From positions 14,853 through 55,459 of the forward strand of contig MPNW01000313.1 in the NCBI GenBank assembly GCA_011800805.1: a stretch of 40,607 nucleotides of DNA. The letters are read 5' to 3'. Source of the stretch: Hirudo medicinalis. Its lineage: Eukaryota; Annelida; Clitellata; Hirudinida; Hirudinidae. A program made the position numbers and the translations under genes. Positions 1-10,000 of this stretch are shown in pieces. The notes below the pieces were generated by a model, which did no database searches, had not been told where the DNA came from, and saw only the letters and a program-made list of their open reading frames with translations. How positions within the stretch are numbered: position 1 is the stretch's first letter; every line of letters starts with the position of its first letter.

Positions 1-1104
1 GCTCTAGAAAAGATCTCAATTTCATGTGATGGCAAGACTGGATCAAGTGCAACTGAACTCCTAGCAGCTGTGAGTAAATTTTCATTTCTTGCAGCCCTGA
101 TGAGTGCCGAGTTTGTACTTCATTACAACAAGTCACTCAGTTTGATGCTACAAAAGTCAGGATTAGATTTATGCCAAGCATTGCATGAAGTTAAAACAAC
201 TCAAGCCACATTGAACGACGTTCGAGTCAATGTAGATAAACGGTTTAAAGAAATTTATTATAACATTGTGAAAGTAGCAAGCATCTCAGGCACCTAAAAA
301 TCTGTTCCAAGAACATGTGGAAGGCAAACCATGAGGACCAACATATCAACCAACGAACCAGTTGTTTATTACCGACAATCCGTCTTCATACCATTTCTTG
401 ATAATATGATCCAGGGACTTGAGAGCGCTTTAGTCCAAGACACAGTGACATTGCATTGGCCTCTAAGTTGGTGCCATCTGTTATGTTGAAAAATCCTGAA
501 GCATTGTCCAGTGATCAGCTGAGGAGTATTGCAGACGCTTTTCCAGACTTGTCATCGACACGTGGCTTACAATCGGAGTATGAGCGATGGTGGGTAAAAT
601 GGCATGAAGATAAAGATGTTGGGGAACAATATCAAAATTTTGTAGATTCTCTACATTGGGCAGACAATGATTTATACCCAAATATTAGAATGACTTTATT
701 CATTTTGGCTATCAGACCATCCACAACAGCTAGCAATGAAAGAGGTTTTTCGACTCAAAAGGTTAAAAACGTTTCTTCGATCTACGATGACTGCTGACAG
801 ACTAAAAGGGCTATCTCTTATGAACATAAATCAAGATATTGAAATACCAGCAGAGACAATAGCTGACAATTTTTGTAGATTAGGTCCACATCGTCTTGCC
901 TTTTTATAAAACTTTTACTTTGAATAAATTTGAATTTATTAAATTAATTTTTTAAAGGTTCAAAAGTACAATAATAAGCAAAATGGCTATAAAATATCAG
1001 CCGGCTTATATTTACATCAGCAAGCGATATTTAGAGGTGACCCTAAGGGGTCTAGGTTCATATGTGCGCCCCCCCCCCGCCAAAGTGTTCTAGATCCGCC
1101 CCTG
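1..1104 (+). mobile_element. hAT DNA transposon copy A, right-hand part (left end outside window)
   Basis: The stretch holds a decayed hAT transposase (positions 2-909) and then about 195 bp of non-coding 3' end, finishing with the terminal inverted repeat CTAGATCCGCCCCTG at 1090-1104 (reverse complement CAGGGGCGGATCTAG, a typical hAT end). About 950-1104 is closely repeated at 14990-15143, where the element ends at the same base and is followed by a target duplication; that fixes the right end here. The left end lies before the window. The bases right after 1104 are LINE reverse-transcriptase sequence, so this copy probably inserted into an older LINE. Confidence 0.85.
2..909 (+). pseudogene. 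hAT-family transposase (DUF4371/zinc-finger-MYM-like), frameshifted
   Basis: This is the C-terminal half of a hAT transposase of the kind often annotated as zinc finger MYM-type or DUF4371 protein. Reading frames change at least three times. The first, 2-297, has the KTTQATLNDVR-type segment and stops at a TAA. The next, about 300-445, contains PRTCGRQTMRTNI and then VYYRQSVFIPFLD. The third, 456-797, runs to the hAT dimerisation motif PSTTASNERGFS. The last, to a stop near 909, reads KRLKTFLRSTMTADRLKGL. The dimerisation motif is strongly conserved, but the frame breaks make this copy inactive. Start and catalytic N-terminus are outside the window. Confidence 0.85.
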
Positions 1105-1448
1105 GGTAGAGTTGACTACATCATTAATGTAGATTATGAACAGCATGGGGCCTAAAACACTTCCCTAAGGCACAACACTAGTAACATCAATCGAACCTGA
1201 TATTGTTTCATTTCTATGGTATAGAAAGTTGGAAAGCCATTGGAACAACTTGCCAGTAATACCATATGATTTAACTTTGTTTAGTAGCTTTGGGCATGAT
1301 ACAAAATCAAAAGCTCTTTGGAAGTCAAAGTAGATTATGTCTGCTTGCTGTGAGTTTGCTGTTTGCTCATTCAAGTAAATTTGTAGTGGTCTGAATCCAT
1401 ATTGTTGAGGAGATATTAGGTTATGGGAGATCAAGTGCTGTAGAATTT
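1105..1448 (-). pseudogene. Non-LTR retrotransposon (LINE) reverse transcriptase fragment
   Basis: On the minus strand the translation starts near ILQHLISHNLISPQQYGFRP and reaches the catalytic-core strand DFQRAFDFVSCPKLL, followed by LKSYGITGKLFQWLSNFL-like sequence. It ends in a VP*GSVLGPMLFIIYINDVVN segment, which is the family motif PQGSVLGPLLFLIYINDL with the Gln codon mutated to the stop TAG. This is the middle of a LINE reverse transcriptase (jockey/CR1-like by appearance). The YADD-type active site would come next, but the sequence is cut at 1104 by hAT copy A. The fragment is a pseudogene. Confidence 0.85.
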
Positions 1449-2084
1449 TTTTAAATTATTTTTTCTAGGACTCTTCAGCAGGTGCATGTCAATGAGATTG
1501 GTCTGTGATTGGAGGGGCTAGATGTTTATTTTATTCCCAACCATTATAAACTTATTTGCCATCAAAATATTTTAAAAAACTTCCCTTCCTCAATTAGATT
1601 AAATTGGGCATAAAGGAAGGTATTTGTGACAAAAATAAACTTTTACGTTTCCGTTATTGTAGGTGGAATCTTGGATGAGGAAACCTTTTGAACTCCATAG
1701 GAGTCCCTGTCCAATCATGTGCTCCATAGATAAATTTATTCCAAAGAAAGGATATGAAACACCATGATTAAACGAAATAGTTGTACTTTATTCATTTTAT
1801 GTTTATCTGAATCAGCATAATTTTCTTTGTATTGAGCCAAAGAAAAACATACAAACAGCTAAAGTTTAAGAAACACGAAATAAAATAAATCAATTTAAAG
1901 GCTAGTTAGTCTTACATGCCGCTGTTTGGGCAACCCATTTTGCAGGATATTTTGAGTAGAAACAATTATTTAATGCCATAAATTATCTTGGACCTTTCAA
2001 TCACCATTGACATTAAATATAATTAATTGTATTTCTAACTGTAAGATATGAACAGACTGCCTTCCAAAAAGAGTTTGTAAAATA
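1449..2084. other. Intergenic stretch without recognisable gene
   Basis: AT-rich sequence between the LINE fragment and the 3' end of the 6-phosphogluconolactonase gene. I see no open frame with family similarity, no clear inverted repeats and no tandem repeat here. Confidence 0.6.
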
Positions 2085-2090
2085 TTTATT
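2085..2090 (-). terminator. Poly(A) signal for the PGLS gene
   Basis: On the minus strand an exact AATAAA lies about 52 nt past the PGLS stop codon. It is the first canonical signal downstream, and its distance fits a short 3' UTR. No transcript is visible to confirm cleavage. Confidence 0.55.
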
Positions 2091-2141
2091 ATGAAAACAA
2101 TAACACATTTCACAATGCATGTGTAGCTATTAATTTCTTCC

Positions 2142-3871
2142 TCATAACTCTTGAGATTGCTTTAGTGAAGTTTCAATTTGGCCTCCTGCTGCTTTGTCAA
2201 GGAACCAATGCACAGAACCCATTTTCGGACTAACAAGGGATGCTGGAACATCCTTAGAAGGACCTTTCATTATTTTCTATAGGATATCAAAGTAACGCTT
2301 TGTAAAATATCAATACGTTAAAACTAATTTCATCACAATACTTTCAAAATTCTAACAAAATTAAACCATGCAGTTTTTGATCTCTTACAAGAGTCGCATG
2401 CAAATTCAGTTTCTTAACAAAATGTCCAAATTATTAAATAAACCTTCACGATGTCAGACTTGGATTGTCCACAAGCAACAAATATAACATGTGCAGCACT
2501 ATTTATGACAGGGTATGTCAATGTTATTCTTGAGGGAGGTGGCTTTGGAGAATCTGATAAGAACCCAACCCATCGAGAGGTCTCCTAAAAATTGATTTTA
2601 AATTATAATTAATAATATTTTATTTGGTTCACAAAGCAGTTTTATCAAAAAAAACTATCATGCAGCATTCCTCCATTTTTTTTTCTTTGACCATACAATC
2701 CCTTAAATTGAAGATGGGCAAAGTATAACCTGTGATCCACTAAAGAAGCTTAAGGAAACAATGGGAAGTTCATTCTTTAGGAAACTTAATGAGATAAGTA
2801 TGGAGACAAATTAAGAATTCCTTATGAATAGAGTAAGAATCAGGCAGAATAATGAAATGCAACAGTTTAGGAACTAATGAAAATGTGAAACACTGAAATT
2901 CGTAGTCTACACACACCAATGCCTCATAAATGAGTTTGGTGGAAAAGACTGAATTGCAGAAGTTCAGGAAATAAAACATGTCAAAGAATCTACAGCAGAA
3001 GTAAAATACTATAAATCCCTTCATATAATGCTTCATCAACAAATGTTCACAAAGTAAATTGACAACATAATTAATTGATTATGTATCTTCTGCCAGAGTT
3101 ACATTGACAATTCTAATTAATAATTTGGCTTTGATAAATGTCATAAACATTCTTCACAACAAATCAAGTCATCTAAGAAATAAAATTAACAAACTTCAAG
3201 CAATTTATGGTTTGGAAACAAAGAGCATGTGTGACCATCAGGCCCAAAGCCCAGCAGAAGCACATCAATTTCTGGTAAATGATTCCCATTTCCAAACATG
3301 ATTTTCATGTTCTTCTCATATTCTTTGGCAGCATCATCAACTTTAAAAATTAACAAAAACTTAGGAAAATGCAAATAACTTTATAAAGAAATCGAAGTAA
3401 CATTGCATACCATTCAAATGGGAAAAGTTTATTTTGATTATTTTATCTTCCCCTATGGCAACTTTGTCAAAAAAGTGTCTCTTGAAATATCCATAAGTAC
3501 TCTCTGGATCATCATGATCAACAAATCTTTCATCACAAAATACTATGTTCCATTTGCTCCAATCACTTGTATGCTTCAAAACATTTTCGCAAAACAACTT
3601 CGCCGCACTGCCACCTGACATCGTAATTTAGCAGTTTTTTAACATTAAAAATGTAGTAAAATTCGTATGCTTAATTTTTGATTGTTGTAAAGTTAATCCA
3701 AAATATTTTAAGAACTTATAAACGTATCCAAAGTTGCACCAACGCACCAGATAATCCCAAGAAGAAAGAATCCTTGTTTTTTATGGCATCGGCAGCAATA
3801 GCTAAAATCAAAGCAACCATATGACCACCAACATCCTTCTCTGTTTCGTAGACATTTACTTCGGTGATCAT
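2142..3871 (-). CDS. PGLS: 6-phosphogluconolactonase, five coding exons
   Basis: Hydrolyses 6-phosphoglucono-delta-lactone to 6-phosphogluconate, the second step of the oxidative pentose phosphate pathway, in the cytosol. Coding exons, minus strand: 3871-3748, 3614-3411, 3340-3195, 2584-2444, 2276-2142. The sum is 750 nt, in frame, giving 249 aa (human about 258). All junctions are GT-AG with matching phase. Visible family motifs, in order: FFLGLSGGSAAKLF (phosphate-binding loop), FCDERFVDHDDPESTYG, LLLGFGPDGHTCSLFP (catalytic region), SDSPKPPPSRITLT and the C-terminal HWFLDKAA. The chosen Met (MITEVNVYET) is slightly short of an upstream in-frame Met, but it follows a possible acceptor and aligns with the family start. 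The gene looks intact. Confidence 0.95.
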
Positions 3872-4059
3872 CGTATCACCAGCAGAATAAAACTGCAGAT
3901 AATATCTGCACAGCAATTATTATTTATCGCCCACCTACCTAAACGATTTTTTTTATTAAATTAAAATTATTATGATTGCAGATGTTCGTTATATTTTTGT
4001 TGCATAAAGATAATTGTTATTCAACTGTATAATTTTCATAATTTATCTTCACATTAGAA
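3872..4059. other. Upstream region of PGLS
   Basis: AT-rich sequence immediately 5' of the PGLS start on its strand. It should hold the promoter and perhaps a non-coding first exon: there is an acceptor-like CTGCAG just upstream of the chosen Met, near 3893-3898. I see no clear TATA box. Confidence 0.35.
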
Positions 4060-4314
4060 TTGATTTGCGCAATTGATTACTGTTGCATAAAATCATGGAT
4101 TTATAAAAAAATATCCAAGCGATGGAAATGTCAAAATAGGCCCTTTCCCATATTATGTACCATATGCGTGAAAATGACAAGTAGCAGAAAAAAACAGTTA
4201 CATCAAAATTTTAAAGCTTCCAAGTTTTATTTAAGTATCAAGACAAGACATGACCCTGGTCTTCATTGTCTACAAAAGCAGCAAACCATCTTAGCAATTC
4301 TTCCTTTCTTTTAA
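4060..4314 (+). pseudogene. BED-zinc-finger hAT transposase N-terminal fragment
   Basis: The frame contains an LCTICVKM pair of cysteines followed, about 25 residues on, by FKASKFYLSIKTRH. This resembles the BED-type finger of ZBED/SCAND3-like hAT transposases, which usually read CxxC, then MKPSKLxxHLxTKH. Here the first of the two histidines is replaced by Ser (LSIKTRH), so the finger is probably dead. Downstream to about 4400 other frames give faint similarity to the following part of such proteins, with stops. The call rests on one motif only. Confidence 0.45.
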
Positions 4315-4628
4315 AAAAGAAGTGGCGCCAGTCTTTCATTGCAAAAGTTCAAACATTTTTTATCAGTTCTAAAGCATCCCTAGTCTAGTATTTTTGTTGA
4401 GTAGCGCGGTGGGGAGTTGGAAGTAACACATTTAGTCAAAACAAGAAATTACATTTCCTTCACTGGAGCACGAAGTTCTTATTGCTTCTAGTTTCAATTT
4501 TTGCGTACTGGCTGTTATTGAATGAACACCCGTACACCATGGTCGCCGAGAGGGGACGGAGGGCAAGTTGATCACATGTTCCAAAGTGTTCCCCAACTTT
4601 TGGGTCTTCCATTAAGTTCTCATCTGTT
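4315..4628. other. Intergenic stretch without recognisable gene
   Basis: Possibly continues the decayed BED-finger hAT, but stop codons in every frame prevent a firm call. It ends at the CAGTG terminus of the next element. Confidence 0.4.
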
Positions 4629-5824
4629 CAGTGGCTCACCCAGAAATTTTTTTCGGGGGGTTTGATTTTTGAATACCATTTTTCTAATTTTTTATCTTTT
4701 CAGAGACTTTCTAAGGTTATGAATAAACTATTTTTCATAATTTGTCTATAAAACAAGACACAAACTAATTTAAAAATTTATTTCAAAATTTTAAACAGTT
4801 TCAAATATGTCGAAACGGCACTTTAGATCAGTTATAAATTAATGTCCAATTTTCTTTGTTTTCTAGCCATTTTATCTAGAATTGATTCCACTGTTGGTGT
4901 CAAGTTTCTACACAAATACAGAAGAGTTAAACCATTTAATGTTTTCTCAGATGTACAACTTCTCAAATAGGTTTTTAAACGACGTAATTTAGAGAAAGAT
5001 TTTTCATTCTCTGCTGCAGACATAAGTAGGAAGTTATACTACGGGCAGTATGGCTGATACATTTGACATCGTGTCATCTTCACAATGCTGTAAAGCACTT
5101 ATTACATGTTTTGACAATTCATCCTTTTCAAGTCTTGCAAGTCTTCCATACCAAAGCCTAAGCTCAACAACGAGTTCAGTAAGAGTAGCACTTAAATCAT
5201 TTTGGTGGAACAAAACCAATGAAGTTTTCCAGATCTGTAAGCTGACTTGGATCAGTTGGTAATAAACTTTGGAATCCCACCAGAATGAATTTGTGTTTTG
5301 AAAATCTTTCCTGTAAACTTTTAAGAGAATTCTCTCCATTCTTTGAATGGAATATCGTAAGTTCCTACTTGTTCATTAAAATATTCATCGTTAAAATCTG
5401 CTTGATTAACCTAAAAATATTTTCAAAATTAATTATTTGTTCAATATTTTATCTGAGATTTTGTTGTTCATTTATTGATTTTATACTGAATTAGGATTAC
5501 GTTAATGATATAATTTTGAAACGACCACAACATTTACCTTCTTCCTTCAAAACTCGCTCAAATTCTGTTTGAACTTTGCGATTTTTTTTTTATATATATA
5601 TAAAATGTCGATATCTTCGCCGTACTTAATTAGTAGTCAATAATGAGTGGACTGCTATGCTACACTGCTGCAATAAGTTCCTTCTAGGACAACCAAAAGC
5701 AAAAAAATTGGAATGCTACGTGTATTTAAATATTATTGGCGCGTTTCATTGTATCGGAGCTAATAATATTTTTTGTTATTTAAAAGTTTCGCGGGGTGGG
5801 TGGGTTAGAACCCCCGAAGCACTG
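4629..5824 (-). mobile_element. Probable hAT element of a second family, decayed
   Basis: One end begins CAGTGGCTCACCCAG at 4629 and continues with a TTTTCGGGGGG tract. The other end, read inward from 5824, begins CAGTGCTTCGGGGGTTC. Both have the CAGTG start and the G-rich subterminal tract common in hAT elements. A minus-strand transposase C-terminus lies inside. I do not find matching 8-bp target duplications (CATCTGTT before, AATCAAAT after), so the two ends may come from different insertions. Confidence 0.5.
4832..5345 (-). pseudogene. hAT transposase C-terminal region
   Basis: Read on the minus strand, the upstream frame (5339-5034) encodes RLWYGRLARLEK-like helical sequence. A second frame (5023-4832) opens with SAAENEKSFSKLRRLKTYLR, the hAT dimerisation motif (family: T.A..ERSFS.LKRIKTYLRS). 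A one-base frame change separates the two. A further in-family stretch, TEFERVLKEEG, can be read near 5530-5575. It is a different family from hAT copies A and B, which read NERGFS. It is broken and not functional. Confidence 0.75.
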
Positions 5825-5872
5825 AATCAAATATTCAAGTCATTTTAGAACCACTATATTTATCGACATTTG

Positions 5873-6009
5873 CAGTGCCGGATTTAGACTTGATTGGGGT
5901 GTGCCATTGCGCAGGGGCCCACCAACAAAAGAAACTTTCTCGTCGGGAAGGGGGGCAACGGGACTAGCGCAGAGGCTTGTGGGCCTCCGCCTGGGTAAAT
6001 CCGGCTCTG
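5873..6009. mobile_element. 137-bp MITE with hAT-type terminal inverted repeats
   Basis: Left end CAGTGCCGGATTTAG, right end (reverse complement) CAGAGCCGGATTTAC: 13 of 15 positions match. The 8 bp on each side are GACATTTG and GGCATTTT (6 of 8 identical), consistent with an aged 8-bp hAT target duplication. The inside is GC-rich with no coding potential; the short frames crossing it are artefacts of this composition. Confidence 0.8.
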
Positions 6010-6348
6010 GGCATTTTTTTTTAGAAATTTCCAAGGCATGGCTTTTTCTACTAACATCGTAATCACTGAACATTTTTAATGGTATTGTTCTGAATGCTGC
6101 TATTTTTGAATATTATAAAACCAAGGTTGGTTTAGAAAGGCAATTTATTCTAAAAAAAATATACTTTTGTCATTTCAGTGGTTTTAAAGGATTAAGTAAA
6201 TGAAAACCGTTAAATTAAAACGTCGCTTCGTGAATGATGTGCGGAACCTGGGTTTGAATTGCATTTTGCTGCGCTTGCACGGCAAGAGTGATTTAAAAAA
6301 ACATTAATTTTCTGTCATCAAGGATTAGTAAGTAATTATACGTTGCCT
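6010..6348. other. Intergenic stretch upstream of the prohormone gene
   Basis: AT-rich sequence without similarity that I can recognise. It probably contains upstream control sequence of the gene at 6571-6897. Confidence 0.4.
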
Positions 6349-6426
6349 TTAAAAGTTCGGAACATCGGCCTGGGACGAGCGGACAGAGTAGCATCACAGC
6401 ATTCAGCCCAATCGGCCACCGAACAG
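6349..6426 (+). promoter_or_regulatory. Candidate core promoter and non-coding first exon of the prohormone gene
   Basis: A TATA-like TTTAAAAG lies near 6349-6356. About 25 nt on begins a noticeably GC-richer block that ends at a possible donor, GAACAG|GTTTCC, at 6426. An acceptor (TTCATTTAG) sits immediately before the coding ATG at 6571. Together these suggest a short untranslated first exon spliced to the coding exon. This is inference from sequence signals only. Confidence 0.35.
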
Positions 6427-6570
6427 GTTTCCGCAACGTTTAAGAACGCACAAATTGTTGCCTTGAATTAAATTTAATTTATTTAGCCAGCTGCTGAGTC
6501 AAAAGACAAAACCGCAAAAATTGTAAGCTCTTTTTCATAAGCTGCCAATTGATTTTCATTTAGATCTGCG

Positions 6571-6897
6571 ATGGATACGCCCCACAAATACATCCTTCTC
6601 AGCTGGTGTCTGCTTCTTCATTCACTCCCGTCATCTCAAGGGTGGACTCAAGCAAGAGAGTACGATTCGTTCTTCAAGCACCAACCACAACAAACCTCCA
6701 GTCTCGAGGCTGGTTTACCCTTAGAAGAAATTTACGAAGAACCATTTCTTCATTCTGAGTTCATGAAGGAAACATCTCCCCTGGACTATCTGTTGCAAGG
6801 AAAAAGAGGATTCGGTGATAAAAGAGGGTTTGGAGACAAAAGAGGATTTGGTGACAAAAGAGGATTTGGCGACAAAAGGGGATTTGGTGATAAATAA
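6571..6897 (+). CDS. Neuropeptide-type prohormone with five GFGD repeats (family unrecognised)
   Basis: A 108-aa secreted precursor in one exon. Residues 1 to about 24 form a clear signal peptide (hydrophobic core YILLSWCLLLHSLP, likely cut after SSQG). Residues 25-76 are an acidic spacer. From 77 the sequence is G-KR followed by five GFGD units at 80-83, 86-89, 92-95, 98-101 and 104-107, each preceded by the dibasic site Lys-Arg; the last is followed by a lone Lys and the stop. Processing would release free-acid GFGD tetrapeptides. The GKR before the first unit is a standard amidation-plus-cleavage signal, so an upstream peptide ending LLQ-amide is possible. Codons differ between units while residues do not. 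I do not recognise the family. It converges with the GDF8/11 gene, 145 bp away. Confidence 0.85.
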   Translation: MDTPHKYILLSWCLLLHSLPSSQGWTQAREYDSFFKHQPQQTSSLEAGLPLEEIYEEPFLHSEFMKETSPLDYLLQGKRGFGDKRGFGDKRGFGDKRGFGDKRGFGDK

Positions 6898-6958
6898 TTT
6901 TTGAACTTTCAACTTGTTATTTGTGGAGTATATTTTGTGTAAAAAACTGAGACTTGGT

Positions 6959-6964
6959 ATTAAA
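6959..6964 (+). terminator. Candidate poly(A) signal of the prohormone gene
   Basis: ATTAAA, the common variant signal, lies about 60 nt after the stop codon. It is suggestive only. Confidence 0.35.
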
Positions 6965-7042
6965 AAAGTTTCATCTAAAAAGCATGACTTTCATTATTCA
7001 TGTATTCTCAAATATCCGAATATGAGAATCAAAATGCGGAGT

Positions 7043-10000
7043 TTAGAAGCAACTGCAGTTGTTGACGGTCATTCCAGGTATGCGCCCGTACACGATGTTC
7101 ATCCTCTCATCGTAATAAAGCATGGATATGGATGAGGTGGATTTGGGGGCACAGCACATGCCTTTGTATTTATCCTGAGTCACATGGGTATATGGGCTTG
7201 GATCCCTTGAAGGCAGAGGCAATCGCCTGGTAATGAATATGTACTCGTTAAATACTAATTTTGAATAATTAAATCTAACATCGAATAACTGAACCTGAAC
7301 AGTAATACGCTGAGTATGTCTTTGGAATGATGATCCAATCCCAACCAAATTCTTGAAAATTAACTTCCAGGGGATACCTGCAGCAGTCAAGCTCGGAACT
7401 ATATTCCTCGCAATTCTTCCCGTAGTCCACATTTCTCTTTCTACGTCTGCTGTTGGTTTCCACAATGTCCATGTGCAAGTAGGATTTCTAGAACGAAAAA
7501 TAAACAATATAAAACAACTTTGAGAAAAACTGCTCTGAAACAAAACCCTGAAAGACGTACATTGCTTGCTTCTTCCTCATTTAATGGTCGAGTAAGAGCC
7601 AAGGACTGTCCTGAATTGTCGATACAGAAAATTTCGAGGCCTCTATTGGTCTCGTTGTGTCGAATCCAGTCCTGGACGATAGACGTTATGTTGAAAAACA
7701 TCCACTGACCGGTTTGCTCGTACGTGATTTTGTTGCGAAATAATAATTGTCCTGAGTGCTGTGTGTAACCTCTGTAAACCAGCACGTAGCTCTGCCAGTC
7801 TGGGTTGGGATCGCTGAGTTTGCGAATGTAGATGTAAAAGATAGCATTCACAACTTGGTTTGGATATCGAAGTTCGTTTGAATTAAGGTCAAAATAAACA
7901 GTCGAACTTTCCGGATCATAAGGTGAACCTGCAGAAATACGAAATTCTTATCATTAATGCCTTTATTCCTAAAATGTATCAAAACATTGCAGGATCCGTC
8001 ACGAAATTTCATCCGCTCGAAAAGTAAGCAAAATCGTTCAACAATTTGGGACCAATGTAGCACCACAGCGTTTTAAAAATCTCAGATTTTAGATTTGAGC
8101 GGAGCATAATGTTCATATTTGACATGCACTGTTTGTATGACGAGATATTTTATGCAAAGGTTTATAACTGTTTTCGCTTTAAATAAAAAGAAACTTAAAC
8201 TTATTGAAAACAATATCGACAATGCCAAGTGGTGATGTACCAATGTAATTGAAATATTGCTATCCATTACTTGCATAAACTTATGGAGATTATATGTTCT
8301 TAACCTCAGATGCACTCGAGTCTTTAAAGTCGTGAACTTAAATTTATGTATTTGCAATTTTCAAATACAGGTTTCAGATACATACAATGACAAGCAAAAC
8401 TTCATCATCTCAGTTAAGAATGGACGAGCGAAAAGATATTCCTAAATTACTTTCTCATTTAATGTTTACATTTGCAACAAAAGTTTAAACATTTTTATAA
8501 AATGTCTTTGATACTTAATTGCTGTTCTCAATTTCTGTACTACAAAAATGAACCTTAAATGTTTAATGGTTCGTAATTAAAGAATTATTAATTAATCGAG
8601 AATTCCTCATTCGCGATTCACTTGAAAGCTCAGTCCAAACACGACCAAATTTTTATTATTGTATCCAGCTTCTCCTACTTCTGGAACAGTCTTCCCCCTT
8701 GTATTACCAACACTGATTTCCGGGTTTCATTCTGCCTTTAAAATTGTCCTCTTCAGGGAAAGCTACCCTCAATATTGAAGTTGTCTTGAAGTTTTGTTTG
8801 GACACTATAATCAAAGTCGGAATCATTACCATTCCTAGTACTTTTACGTGAGTACCGTTTTTATGCACTTGTACAATTGACTTTCACTAATCCGGCAATA
8901 ATTTCGGCTAGACTAATTTCAAATTTCAATCTGCCGCAAGCTTGCAAGATATATTAAAAAATATCTAGAAAGCATTCAGAGGAATCATCACTTAAAAATC
9001 CAGTGCCTTCAACATCTGTTCATTCAGATGCCAATCCTGACATCCCCTCATCACTTGCAAATCCACTGCCTTCGACATCTAATCACCTAGAGATCACTGT
9101 CACCATCACTTCCTGATATTCCATTCACATTACAGGATGCTTAAGATGAGAATCCTGACAGCCCTTCAATTCATTCATGTAAATGTGAGTTATTTAAGGT
9201 ATTTTAATTTTAAAATGAGGTGGTTAGCTAGTGGGTTAGGTGTAATTTAAATTAAGTCTACCTCCCAATTCAAGTACTGTTGAATGAGTGTTTAAAGTGG
9301 CAAAGATGAATTCAAAAAGGCATATTGAGATTCTTGCAAAAAAAAGCGGAAATCTTACGGTATAACGGTATATTTTAAGTATAACTTGAGAACTGTACCC
9401 TATTCCATATCGTTGCGTACGGACACAACTGCTCATTCCAGAAATTTGATGTGTACTTTAGAAAACTAAATAGAGCACCCCGCGCTGCCCAAGGTAATTC
9501 AGAATAATAAAATAAAATAAAAATAACTGCATAGTAGAGCACCCCGCGCTGCCCAAGGTAATTCAGAATAACAAGTTATAAAATAAAATAAAAATAACTG
9601 CATAGTTTTGTTTTCACGTGCATACTGTTGATTTGACTCCAGAAGACACTGTTGAAGACTCCAGTCTTTTAATTGAGAATTGTTTTTTAATCTCAAAGTT
9701 ATTCGACCAAACCGAGGTCGATCTCTAGTCTATAATGAACAATAGAATTATAATATCAAAATGTAGTTGCAATTTATTTTATTCTATGACTACATAAGTC
9801 ATAACGATTTTCAATTTGCTTAAGACTGTTTAATAATAATATCATCATTTATTAATAATTATATCAAATTATTCATTAATATATTTTTTGGTACCCAGAA
9901 AATGAATGCAGGACAATTGCAGACAAGAAAATTGAATACATGGACAAGGAAACACATGACTATTGAACACACGACAATTGAATGCAAATTATTGCAAATT

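Noticed and set aside
2770..3042. 90-codon minus-strand frame in the PGLS gene
   Set aside because: It lies in intron 3 of PGLS; the true continuation was found at 2584-2444, and this frame has no similarity to the family.
5840..6073. Two minus-strand frames rich in Pro and Arg
   Set aside because: They run through the GC-rich MITE and reflect its composition.
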